Below, piece after piece: positions 1-6,623 of a DNA stretch of 7,478 nt (positions within the stretch are counted from its first letter, which is position 1; each line of letters starts with the position of its first letter). The position numbers were made by a program, and so were the translations under genes. The DNA comes from Thermoanaerobaculia bacterium (GTDB taxonomy: Bacteria > Acidobacteriota > Thermoanaerobaculia > Multivoradales > UBA5704). Location: positions 1 through 7,478 of the forward strand of contig JASLEW010000109.1 in the NCBI GenBank assembly GCA_030150965.1, read 5' to 3'. Below the pieces are notes generated by a model. The model did no database searches, was not told the DNA's origin, and was given only the letters and a program-made list of their open reading frames with translations.

Positions 1-183
1 GACGAAGGCGACGTCGAAATGACCTTGGCGCACCCGCTTTAGGGCCTCGGCGCTCGACCCTGCCTCAACAGGCACACAGCCGAGGCCTTCTAAGCACAGT
101 GCCAGCGTCGCCCGGATGTTCTTCTCATCGTCGGCGATGAGAATTCGGCGACGCCGACTTGTCCCACCGCCCGCCCAACGCAC
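1..183 (-). CDS. Response regulator receiver domain, N-terminal part (runs off the left edge)
   Basis: Reading the minus strand into the left edge gives about 48 residues of a clear receiver domain. It has the motif RILIADDEKNIRATLALC with the paired acidic residues that bind magnesium, followed by helix 1, a Gly-Cys turn and the segment ending HFDVAFV. The phospho-accepting aspartate would be the next residue or so, just outside the window. Two-component response regulators take a phosphate from a histidine kinase and act through an output domain, which is not visible here. The DDEKNIR wording is common in NtrC-type (sigma-54 activator) regulators, so that subclass is a reasonable guess only. 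The start is uncertain. GTG at 181-183 is the nearest in-frame candidate, but it has no ribosome site, and the frame stays open upstream into a repeat. The ATG at 185-187 is out of frame. The receiver call is firm; the subclass and start are not. Confidence 0.85.
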   Translation of the reverse strand, partial: MRWAGGGTSRRRRILIADDEKNIRATLALCLEGLGCVPVEAGSSAEALKRVRQGHFDVAFV

Positions 184-762
184 GCATGGGCTATGGAAGG
201 CGCCGGGTCGGCGGAAACCGCGGACCCAACGGGGGCCGCCCGTGTCGCTGCGCTCCACGGCCCCCACCCGCCGCGGCCCCCGGTCCGCCGTTCCCGCCGC
301 CCTTCGCACACCGCACCCGCAGGATCCGGCAGGCACACCGCGGCCACCGCTGGCGCTCCGCGATCCACGCAGAGCCCACCCGCCTGAACCTGCTCGCAAA
401 CCGCGATCGGAGACCTTATCCGGAGATCGCCATAGGCTCCGGCAGGATCATTTCGCGATCTGTTGGTTAAGCTGCCTCACAAGCATACGTCCTCTCCGGC
501 CTCGATGTCTACGGCGTGAGGGCACGGGAGGTCATCCGCTCCGCGGCCTTCCTGCTTCAAGCGCCGCGCTGCCTCACCCCAAAGCGGTAGTTTTGATCCT
601 CTCCCGACGAGCGTGGTTCTCTGCAGCAGTAAAAATACGACCTGTTGCACAACCTCCAGCCCGCGCCCCGGACCCGTCAAGCGGCGACCATCGCGAAGGG
701 AATCCAGACCATCGCCGCGCTGACCAGGACCAAGTGCCGCCGGCATAGGCGAGAGGCGCCTG
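184..762. other. Intergenic stretch, no supported gene
   Basis: Apart from the repeat at its left end I see no gene here. The open frames are arginine- and proline-rich translations of GC-rich DNA, without motifs or ribosome sites. The stretch lies between the start of the response regulator and the 3' end of the minus-strand membrane protein gene. A short plus-strand run near 632-740 reads KYDLLHNLQPAPRTRQAATI and onward, which looks weakly protein-like. It is closed upstream by a TAA and has no start, so at most it is a relic. A small inverted pair (GCGATC at 403-408, GATCGC at 425-430) is too short to interpret. Confidence 0.5.
188..225. repeat. Short degenerate copy of the right-end repeat
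   Basis: GGGCTATGGAAGGCGCCG at 188-205 is identical to 7246-7263. The next 20 or so bases (GTCGGCGGAAACCGCGGA) align imperfectly with the left arm of the large inverted repeat there (GTCCTGTGGAAAACCGAGGA). This copy has no matching right arm, so it looks like a decayed or solo half-copy of a dispersed element. It lies just upstream of the response regulator gene. Confidence 0.6.
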
Positions 763-1422
763 CTAGGCGCGGTAACGAACCTTGACCAGACGGAGAGAAC
801 CGCGGTTGATTACGCTACCGATGCGTCGCACGGCATCTCTGCCACGCCCGCACACGCAGGTGTTGGGTTGACGTGACGGGTAGCAGGCGGAGCAATACAG
901 GCGATCACATTCCCAGCACTGCTCCGCATGGCCAATACCGGATGCCATCTCTTCCAGCGACAAGGCCACGCCCCCCCTCCCACTGTTGTCCAGTACCGTC
1001 ATCCGACGGGAACACGTCTCGCAACTTTGGACAGCGGGCCGACCATGATGACGCAGGAGAGACCGCAGGCCTTCGCCGAAGCCGAAGCGCACGCGCGGCC
1101 AGATTCCTCGAACAAGAAAAACCAGCGCGCCCAACAAGAGAGTCAGCAACGCTACGTGATAGACGGTCACCCTGTACTCATCCGATCTTGTGGAGTAGGT
1201 GGCATCAATGCCCGATATCTCTATACCTCCTACGACGAGCCAGACAAAGGCGAGAAGAAAGAGCGCTCCGGCCCCTACGATGCTGGCGGTCCTCGGCCTC
1301 TTGGTTGCCCAATTTCTTGCTCCAATGACCTTGTCGATGCCCGGAATCACTACGGATAGCACGGCGTAGAACGTGAGGCAGCCCAGCAATATCTCGACGA
1401 GCGAGTCAACAAATCGTTCCAC
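763..1422 (-). CDS. Membrane protein with C-terminal eight-cysteine zinc-finger-like domain
   Basis: This is a 219-residue protein of no recognised family. The open frame extends further upstream, but the GTG at 1420-1422 has a perfect AGGAGG five bases before it, and the residues before that point are low-complexity arginine-rich. Hydrophobic segments lie at about residues 8-28, 46-68 and 86-108, suggesting two or three membrane helices. The tail from about 130 carries four cysteine pairs: C134-x2-C137, C169-x2-C172, C177-x2-C180 and C189-x-C191. Eight cysteines in this layout can bind two zinc ions in a zinc-ribbon or RING-like cross-brace fold. The final 25 residues are basic. The protein is likely anchored in the inner membrane with the metal domain in the cytosol, but topology is inferred. 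It stands alone on its strand and points towards the response regulator. Function is unknown; a protein-protein or nucleic-acid contact role for the finger would be a guess. Confidence 0.75.
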   Translation of the reverse strand: MERFVDSLVEILLGCLTFYAVLSVVIPGIDKVIGARNWATKRPRTASIVGAGALFLLAFVWLVVGGIEISGIDATYSTRSDEYRVTVYHVALLTLLLGALVFLVRGIWPRVRFGFGEGLRSLLRHHGRPAVQSCETCSRRMTVLDNSGRGGVALSLEEMASGIGHAEQCWECDRLYCSACYPSRQPNTCVCGRGRDAVRRIGSVINRGSLRLVKVRYRA

Positions 1423-1906
1423 TGCATCCTCCTGCCTAGAATCGCCTTCGTTCCGTCCGCGGTCCCGCCATGACCGTGAACGATCCCGACAGCAGCGGTG
1501 TCCTCGACCACGGCAGCGTGGCCGCTCCCCTGCGCGGGACTTGTCAGCTCGAAGTGTACGGCGATTTACGCGTCGTCCGGTCAAAGCGGCCGGGCCCCGC
1601 CCTCAGCCGGCGCTGGCGCCGTCCGGCCCATGCCCACCCCTGCCCATCCCCCGGTCCGGCGGCCTGACGACTCGGCACCCTCGCGGCATGCGCTGGCCAG
1701 GTTTCGCCCAAGCCGCGAGATCGCGAACAAATGAACGTCCTCTCCGCGCCAGCCTCATGCGCGAGGCGGCGGAGATTTCGCGGCTCACGGGGTGAGGCGG
1801 CAAAGTACGCGCCAAGCCGATCGGCGAAGACCGCCCGCTAGAGAAAGCCTCGGACCTCGAAGACCGCCGGCGGCAAGGGCTCGGTTCTGAGGTATAAGAG
1901 CTGCCG
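1423..1906. other. Divergent intergenic region, no supported gene
   Basis: These 484 bases separate the minus-strand membrane protein from the plus-strand YaiI-like gene, so promoters for both must lie here. I see no convincing -35/-10 pair. TATAAG at 1893-1898 resembles a -10 box, but it sits only about 9 bases before the GTG at 1907 and would give a nearly leaderless message. The frames crossing the region are GC-rich noise. One plus-strand frame reads MREAAEISRLTG, a TGA, then about 32 open residues ending at a TAA near 1894. It could be a small gene relic but has no recognisable family. Confidence 0.45.
1428..1433 (-). promoter_or_regulatory. Shine-Dalgarno site that fixes the membrane protein start
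   Basis: The plus strand reads CCTCCT, so the minus strand is AGGAGG, five bases before the GTG at 1420-1422. This perfect anti-16S match decides the start of the zinc-finger membrane protein over the longer open frame. Confidence 0.75.
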
Positions 1907-2371
1907 GTGAGAATCTGGATCGATGCGGACGCGGCGCCGCGCGAGGTCAAGGAGATGGTGTTCAGGGCCGCGCTCCGGCTCGGGATCGAGGTGATGCTGG
2001 TCGCCAATCAGGCGCTTGCGTCCCCACCCGGGAACCGGTTCGTGTCGGCGGTGCGGGTGGCGGGCGGGCCGGACGTTGCCGATCGTCACATCGCGGAGCA
2101 TGCGGAGGCCGGCGACCTGGCCGTGACGGCGGATATCCCGCTGGCGGCGCGGCTGGTCGAAAAGGCGGTGGCGGTGATCGATCCGCGCGGCGACGAGTAC
2201 TCGGCCGAGAACGTCGGCGAGCGGCTGGCGGCGCGCGACCTGCTTCAGGGCCTGCGCGACGCCGGGCTGGGCATCGGGGGACCACGAGTGTATGGGCCGC
2301 GCGACCGGCAGGCATTCGCGAGCAGCCTCGACCGCGTGCTCACCCGCGCCAGGCGGGCGGGGAAGGTCTGA
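1907..2371 (+). CDS. yaiI: UPF0178 / DUF188 family protein, YaiI-like
   Basis: This 154-residue protein has the normal length for the family. The N-terminal MRIWIDADAAPREVKEMVFR matches the family hallmark (an IDADA-P segment right at the start, then a helix). The second conserved block follows near residues 60-84: the segment from GPDVADRHI through GDLAVTADIPLAARLVEKA, with the TADIPLA motif. A conserved run at about 91-110 (VIDPRGDEYSAENVGERLAA) comes next. The family has a PIN-like nuclease-type fold with conserved aspartates, but its biochemical role is not established. The GTG start at 1907 is chosen because it places IDADA at the expected position. No strong ribosome site precedes it; AAGAG at about 1896-1900 is the only candidate. 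The gene ends 89 bases before the HD-Hsp90 gene on the same strand. They could share a transcript, but this is a widespread housekeeping-type gene and need not be functionally linked. Confidence 0.92.
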   Translation: MRIWIDADAAPREVKEMVFRAALRLGIEVMLVANQALASPPGNRFVSAVRVAGGPDVADRHIAEHAEAGDLAVTADIPLAARLVEKAVAVIDPRGDEYSAENVGERLAARDLLQGLRDAGLGIGGPRVYGPRDRQAFASSLDRVLTRARRAGKV

Positions 2372-2460
2372 GCGGGCCGCCGCGATCCGCCCCCGCGACC
2401 TGGCGGTCTGAGATAAGCTGCAACCACTGCATCGGTCGAGCGGAGAGATTCGAGGCGCCC

Positions 2461-5304
2461 TTGTCCCCCAACCCCGAGGCGAGCTCGTCGTGGATCGTCC
2501 TGCCCCCCAGGCTCGACGGCCTGCTGGCCAGGGGCGACCTGGCGCACGCCGTGCGCCAGGCGGCCCACGACTTCGGCACCTGGTTCGGCGACCCCGCGAC
2601 CGCGCTCTACTTCTTCCCCGAGTACACCGACCACGGCCCCGGTCACGTCTCCTCCGTCCTGGCCGGAACCGACTGGTTGACCCACGAGGACGCCTGGCCC
2701 CTCCTCGCCCCCGAGGACGCGATCGTCCTCATCCTGGCCGCCATCCTCCACGACTCCGCCATGCACCTCACCGCCGACGGCCTGCTCTCCCTGCTCGCGA
2801 GCCCCCGCCCCGACCGCTGGCCCGCCTGGGAGCTCCTCGATCGCCAATCCTGGGCCGAGCTCTTCGCTCTCTACCTCGCGGAGGCCCGCCGCTGGGACCA
2901 GCGCCAGCTCCACCGCATCCTCGGCGACGAGCGCGTGCGGCCGGAAGAGCAGCCAGACCTCGTGACCTTCATCCGCCATCCCAGAGAGCAGCCGGACAGC
3001 GACACCTGGTCCACGACCTACAGGAAGTTCCTCGGCGAGTTCGTGCGCCGCCATCATCCGCGGCTGGCCCACGAGATCGCCCTCGACGGTGTGCCCGGTT
3101 CCGTCTCGCCGGCGCTGCGCATCGCCAACCTCCCATCCGACCTCCTCGACCTCGCCGGCCTCGTCGCGCGCAGCCACGGCCGCCCCCTGCGCGACTTTTT
3201 CGGCTATCTCAGGCTCCGCTACCACGGCCGCGTCACCTGCCGCAACGCTCATCCGCTCTTCCTCGCGGCGCTGCTGCGCATCGCCGACTACCTGGAGATG
3301 CGGCCGGACCGCGTCCATCCCCTGCGCCGGCATCTTCAGCGCCTGCGCAGCCCGATCTCGCGCGACGAATGGAACGCTCACCTCGCGGTCCGCGAGATCC
3401 GCCATCCGGACGAGGAGGACGCCGAGGCCGTCTTCGTCGTCGCCAGCCCGGAGAGCGCCGGCCAGTTCGTCAAGCTCCGGCGCCTCCTGCTTGGCCTCCA
3501 GCTGGAGCTCGACACCTCCTGGGCGGTGCTCGGCGAGGTGTTCAGCCGGCAGGGCCCACTCGCCCACCTCGCGCTGACCCTGCGGCGGGTGCGCTCGAAC
3601 CTCGACGATCCCGAGCAGTTCTTCGACCGGGAGCGGCCGGGCTTTTTCCCGCTTCCCGCGGCCTTCACCATGGCCGGGGCCGACCTGCTGAAGCTGCTGA
3701 TCAGACCGTTGTACGGCGACCGGCCCGAGGTCGGCGTCCGCGAGCTGCTGCAGAACGCCGTCGACGCCGTGCGCGAGCTCTGGCAGCACGCGGCCGACCG
3801 CGGCGATCCGGAGCGCCGGGAGATTCCCCTGGCACCCCAGCAGGCCGACGTTCTCATCGCGATCGACACCGATGCGGCGGGCCAGCGCTGGCTGACGGTG
3901 ACCGACAGGGGCATCGGCATGACCGCCGCCACGGTGCGCGACTACTTCCTCAAGGCCGGCGCCTCCCTCCGCACCTCCGATGCCTGGCGGCGCGAGTTCG
4001 AGGTGGCTGGCCATTCCAAGATCTTGCGTGCGGGGCGCTTCGGCATCGGCGCGCTGGCGGCCTTCCTGCTGGGCCCGCGCCTCGCGGTGGGGACCCGCCA
4101 CGTCAGCGAGCCGGCGGAGCGCGGGATCCATTTCACCGCCTCCCTCGAAGACGACTCCATCGATCTGCTGCGGTTGCACCGCGAGGTTGTGGGCACCACG
4201 ATCCGCATCGCCCTGGCCTCCGACCCGCGGCTCGACAGCGACCGCGAGGGCGCGGCGTGGGACTGGTTCATGCTCGATGTGCCGAGAGTCGAGCGCCAGG
4301 TGGAGGGCAGAGCTCTCGCCCAGAGCCACCACCTGCCGGTCAGGGGCTCTCCGTTCCTGCCTGACGGCTGGACCACACTGCCGTTTCAGGCCATGGAGAT
4401 CCATTGGCGCTGGGAGCTCGACCAGAGCCCGTTCGTGGCCTGCAACGGGATCTGGGTCAACGACGACGAGGGATTCGCCAAGACCGGCGAAGACGATCTG
4501 CGGTTCAACACGCCGTCCATCAGCGTGCACGACCCTGACGGCATCCTGCCCCTCAACTTGCGGCGCGACCGCCTCGAGTGGCCCATCCCCTTCCACGACC
4601 AGCTTCTCGCCGACTTGACGCGCGACCTCCTCGCCTTCCTTCTGGTCCACGCTCCCCAGCGACCCGCGCAGAGGAGATACGAGATCCCCTCGCTCACGGA
4701 GCCGCTCTGGACGCACGCCGAGGGCACCTCCCTGGTCTGCCTCTGGAGCATCGAGAGGTCCGGCCTCCGCAGGGCCCTCTGCGTGGACGGCGCCCCCAAC
4801 TTCCTTTCCCCCCTTCCCCAGGATGCGGGCGTCTTCTTCGAGTCCCAGGGCGCCTGGAGGCACCAGAGCATCGTTCCGAGATTGGAGAAGATCGGCTCGT
4901 ATGAGCGGGTCCTGGCTCGCGACAGCCGCCGCGACTCGCCGGCTCTCAAATCCCTGCAGCTGGCGAAGGTGGCACGCGGCTGGCACCTCTATACCGCCGA
5001 GACCAGCGGCGACGGTCTGGGCCTGCTCGCAGAGCTCTACGACAGGATCATGAACGGCGAGGAAACCGGGATCGGTGCCGCCTACGAGCTGCGGATCGAC
5101 CCCGGCCAGGCCGCGATCCCGGCGAGCCCCATCACCGCCCTGATGGACGACCTCATGCCCAGCCCGATCATCCCCTTCGACCCCGCCCTGCGCCGGCAGA
5201 GGTTCGCGCGGGCCTTCGATCAGCTCCGCGACGGCATCGAGCTCTGGCAGAGACCGGACCTGGAGGGTTGGAGGAAGGCCTTCGTCGAGCGCCTGCAGGC
5301 GTGA
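2461..5304 (+). CDS. HD-domain / Hsp90-type ATPase fusion protein
   Basis: This is a 947-residue, probably soluble protein. Residues about 15-350 form an HD-superfamily domain. Candidate metal ligands are H58 and H62 (YTDHGPGH), H97-D98 (ILHDSAMH), H239 (ARSHG) and D276 (LLRIADYLE), in the order of an HD phosphohydrolase. Residues about 400-590 form an Hsp90-type GHKL ATPase. The N-box is RELLQNAVDA (E428, N432, D435), followed by VTDRGIGMT (D482, G484, G486), a glycine-rich GRFGIGALAAFLLG lid region (525-538), and GTTIRIAL (578-585). LPLNLRRDRLEW (696-707) resembles the Hsp90 middle-domain motif with its catalytic arginine. Residues about 740-947 match nothing I know. The start is TTG at 2461 with GAGG at 2452-2455 before it; no better in-frame start is near. 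The expected activity is ATP-gated conformational cycling that controls hydrolysis of a phosphoester or nucleotide by the HD site, with unknown substrate. A small membrane-protein gene follows at once, suggesting a two-gene operon. Domain calls are firm; the biological role is inference. Confidence 0.88.
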   Translation: MSPNPEASSSWIVLPPRLDGLLARGDLAHAVRQAAHDFGTWFGDPATALYFFPEYTDHGPGHVSSVLAGTDWLTHEDAWPLLAPEDAIVLILAAILHDSAMHLTADGLLSLLASPRPDRWPAWELLDRQSWAELFALYLAEARRWDQRQLHRILGDERVRPEEQPDLVTFIRHPREQPDSDTWSTTYRKFLGEFVRRHHPRLAHEIALDGVPGSVSPALRIANLPSDLLDLAGLVARSHGRPLRDFFGYLRLRYHGRVTCRNAHPLFLAALLRIADYLEMRPDRVHPLRRHLQRLRSPISRDEWNAHLAVREIRHPDEEDAEAVFVVASPESAGQFVKLRRLLLGLQLELDTSWAVLGEVFSRQGPLAHLALTLRRVRSNLDDPEQFFDRERPGFFPLPAAFTMAGADLLKLLIRPLYGDRPEVGVRELLQNAVDAVRELWQHAADRGDPERREIPLAPQQADVLIAIDTDAAGQRWLTVTDRGIGMTAATVRDYFLKAGASLRTSDAWRREFEVAGHSKILRAGRFGIGALAAFLLGPRLAVGTRHVSEPAERGIHFTASLEDDSIDLLRLHREVVGTTIRIALASDPRLDSDREGAAWDWFMLDVPRVERQVEGRALAQSHHLPVRGSPFLPDGWTTLPFQAMEIHWRWELDQSPFVACNGIWVNDDEGFAKTGEDDLRFNTPSISVHDPDGILPLNLRRDRLEWPIPFHDQLLADLTRDLLAFLLVHAPQRPAQRRYEIPSLTEPLWTHAEGTSLVCLWSIERSGLRRALCVDGAPNFLSPLPQDAGVFFESQGAWRHQSIVPRLEKIGSYERVLARDSRRDSPALKSLQLAKVARGWHLYTAETSGDGLGLLAELYDRIMNGEETGIGAAYELRIDPGQAAIPASPITALMDDLMPSPIIPFDPALRRQRFARAFDQLRDGIELWQRPDLEGWRKAFVERLQA

Positions 5305-5401
5305 CACCGCCGCCGTGGAGAGCCATGTCCGACCATCCGCTCGTCATCGCCTTGCCTGCAGCCTCGCCTCCATGATCGCACCTCCTCTCCCTGCCGCCGC
5401 C

Positions 5402-5983
5402 ATGCCGTCGCTCCAACCTGCCATCGAGACACTCAGGAACAATATCGCTCTGGTCACAGTCGCAGTCACCGTCACGCTCGCCTTTCTCGGCTACATCGCC
5501 ACCTATCTCAATGCCCGCGTCCTGGCCAAGAAGAAGGACCGCTTGGAGCTGGTGACGCAGCGCCTCAACGAGTTCTATGGACCGCTCTATGTGGCCACCC
5601 GCGCCGGGCGGACAGCCTATGAAGCGCTGCTGCGCAAGCTTGGGCAGAAAGACGCGATCTTCGTGCGGGGCGAAGATCCCTCCCCGGAGGTGCTCGGGCA
5701 CTGGGTGCTCTGGATGACGACCGTATTCATGCCGCTCAACGAGGTGATCGAGAGGATCATCATCGACAAGGCGCATCTGATCATCGAGGAGCGCATGCCA
5801 GACTGCCTGCTGCAGTTCGTCACCCACGTGGTCGGCCACCGGGCTGTCCTGGCGCAATGGGCGAAGGGCGACTTCTCCGAGAAGCAGTCGCCGATCGACT
5901 TCCCGGCTGAGCTCAACGAGTATGCCGCCCGGTCCTACGCCGCTCTGAAGAGCGAGCAGGTCCACCTCTTGAAGTCGCTATAG
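5402..5983 (+). CDS. Single-pass membrane protein with helical cytosolic domain
   Basis: The protein is 193 residues from the ATG at 5402. In-frame alternatives are ATG 5372 (203 residues) and GTG 5315 (222 residues, 10 bases after the upstream stop). None has a good ribosome site. I prefer 5402 or 5372 because the added N-terminus of the longest form is not protein-like. One membrane helix lies at about residues 16-37 (from IALVTVAVTVTLAFLGY), followed by a basic run AKKKDR that suggests a cytosolic C-terminal part. The motif DRLELVTQRLNEFYGPLY follows, then a long, mostly helical domain. I have seen this arrangement (membrane helix, then R-L-E-L/F-V...L-x-E-F/L-Y-G-P-L) in many uncharacterised bacterial proteins, but I know of no assigned function. 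It follows the HD-Hsp90 gene on the same strand, probably translated from one message, so it may anchor or regulate that enzyme at the membrane. The coding call is firm; the pairing is inference. Confidence 0.8.
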   Translation: MPSLQPAIETLRNNIALVTVAVTVTLAFLGYIATYLNARVLAKKKDRLELVTQRLNEFYGPLYVATRAGRTAYEALLRKLGQKDAIFVRGEDPSPEVLGHWVLWMTTVFMPLNEVIERIIIDKAHLIIEERMPDCLLQFVTHVVGHRAVLAQWAKGDFSEKQSPIDFPAELNEYAARSYAALKSEQVHLLKSL

Positions 5984-6372
5984 ACCACCCGCCGGCCGCT
6001 AGAGGTGATCGCGGGCTGCTCGCGCCCTTCAGTCCTCCCCACCCTGGACCAACCGGCTTGTGGCAAGCTCTGTCAGCAGGCGCTCCATCTCGCCGCCAGC
6101 GCCCAGCTGGAGCAGGTCGTTCTTTGCCACCCTGCGCCGCGTGTCCGGCGCCCCCCAGACTTCGGCTCGAAGCCCCGCACATCGTTCGCCGCACAGTCCA
6201 CTCCACCCCGAAGTGCGCGGTAGGTCGAGGTCAGGCATCCTCCGATACGCCGGCGGAGTCTGGAGGGGGGTACCACCGATGGCCGAACTGGTCCGACGCG
6301 GAGCCGAATCCATCAAGAATACGTCAAACCGCTGGTCCCGGAGGGTGTCGATCTCGCAAGTTGTTGATTGAT
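5984..6372. other. Intergenic stretch with coding remnants
   Basis: No intact gene is visible between the membrane-protein stop and the tRNA fragment. The left half carries a minus-strand coding-like fragment, listed separately. The right half has a tiny plus-strand frame (ATG at 6279, 30 residues, MAELVRRGAESIKN onward) with GGAGG about 12 bases upstream. It is too short and unlike any known protein to call. I see no convincing terminator for the upstream operon: the hairpins near 6010-6030 have only 4-bp stems. Confidence 0.4.
6029..6180 (-). pseudogene. C-terminal fragment, resembles part of a STAND-type NTPase
   Basis: On the minus strand, about 50 residues read LRAEVWGAPDTRRRVAKN, then DLLQLGAGGEMERLLTELAT and SRLVQGGED, then a TGA at 6029-6031. 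Codon use looks real, with G/C-rich third positions and A/T-richer second positions. The pattern (acidic or small residues, D-T-R-R-R-V, then a helix, then L-L-x-x-L-x-x-x-R-L-V) recalls the winged-helix segment after the NTPase core in STAND proteins of the nSTAND1 type. That is my recollection of the family, not a search result. The frame continues open upstream but loses protein character, so this looks like a severed piece of a larger gene. It lies on the chromosomal side of the tRNA scar. Confidence 0.35.
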
Positions 6373-6417
6373 TGGTGCGGCTGGGAGGACTCGAACCCCC
6401 GACCAAGAGTTTAGGAA
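6373..6417 (-). mobile_element. 3' part of tRNA-Arg(CCU): attachment-site remnant (att)
   Basis: On the minus strand this is the 3' portion of a tRNA, from the anticodon loop to CCA. It shows loop TTCCTAA (anticodon CCT at the middle three, T33 and A37 in place), anticodon-stem 3' strand ACTCT, variable TGGTC, T-stem GGGGG / CCTCC, T-loop TTCGAGT, acceptor 3' strand CAGCCGC, A73 and CCA. Upstream of the loop the sequence (CCAGA) cannot pair with ACTCT, and no D-arm or 5' acceptor strand follows, so the tRNA is incomplete and not functional. Many tyrosine integrases cross over within anticodon loops and leave such a 3' copy at the far end of the element. The CCA side (lower coordinates) would then be original chromosome and the anticodon side (higher coordinates) the element. 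A second copy is not in the window. Confidence 0.75.
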
Positions 6418-6430
6418 TCTGGCAACGGGA

Positions 6431-6526
6431 TGACAACCAGCGACACTCCTTGACAACTAGCGACAATGGAATCATGAGTTTAGCTCAGCTCCAATTGTCG
6501 CCGAGTGTCACCGAGCGTCGCCGATT
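6431..6526. repeat. Helically phased GACA / TGTC repeat array beside the att site
   Basis: Four pentamers YGACA start at 6431, 6441, 6451 and 6461, an exact 10-bp step. The two 15-mers TGACAACCAGCGACA and TGACAACTAGCGACA at 6431 and 6451 differ by one base. After a 30-base gap the opposite orientation follows: TGTCG, TGTCA and CGTCG at 6496, 6506 and 6516, again with 10-bp steps (units GTCRCCGA). The whole is a rough palindrome centred near 6480. Its position 14 bases from the tRNA-derived crossover region suggests integrase arm-type or excisionase binding sites, but a regulator operator is also possible. Confidence 0.6.
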
Positions 6527-6538
6527 CTCACGGCGTAC

Positions 6539-6560
6539 TGTCCCAAGATTGTCCCAAGTT
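6539..6560 (+). repeat. Tandem pair of 11-bp repeats TGTCCCAAGWT
   Basis: TGTCCCAAGAT is followed directly by TGTCCCAAGTT, an 11-bp tandem pair differing at one base. It continues the TGTC-containing theme of the preceding array but with an 11-bp step. It may be part of the same protein-binding region. Confidence 0.6.
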
Positions 6561-6623
6561 TCCGGCAAACCTCCTCCCCCATCGTTCGGCCAAGGTAGGT
6601 TGCTCCTCGGTAGGAGACCATTC

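Noticed and set aside
632..740. Protein-like run KYDLLHNLQPAPRTRQ and onward, possible transposase tail
   Set aside because: A TAA stands immediately upstream in frame, there is no start, and I could not tie it to a known transposase family.
116..748. A 210-residue plus-strand open frame in the left intergenic region
   Set aside because: It overlaps the response regulator antisense and is proline- and arginine-rich throughout, without a ribosome site or family pattern.
1757..1894. Small plus-strand frame MREAAEISRLTG, a TGA, then 32 more open residues
   Set aside because: It is interrupted by a stop, very short, and resembles no known family. A selenocysteine reading has no supporting structure.
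2490..4364. A 624-residue plus-strand frame overlapping the HD-Hsp90 gene
   Set aside because: It is an arginine- and proline-rich frame-shifted shadow with no recognisable motifs.
2245..5307. A 1020-residue open frame on the minus strand, antisense to the HD-Hsp90 gene
   Set aside because: It is the low-complexity complement of a GC-rich gene (rich in G, E, V, R and Q). It has no domain motifs, and the plus frame holds all conserved HD and ATPase residues.
6279..6371. A 30-residue plus-strand frame after GGAGG
   Set aside because: Ribosome-site spacing is long, the peptide is too short to judge, and it ends at the tRNA scar. A truncated gene start is possible but not supported.
6481..6490. 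TAGCTCAGCT on the plus strand, like a tRNA D-arm
   Set aside because: It is on the opposite strand from the tRNA fragment and has no matching tRNA body around it.
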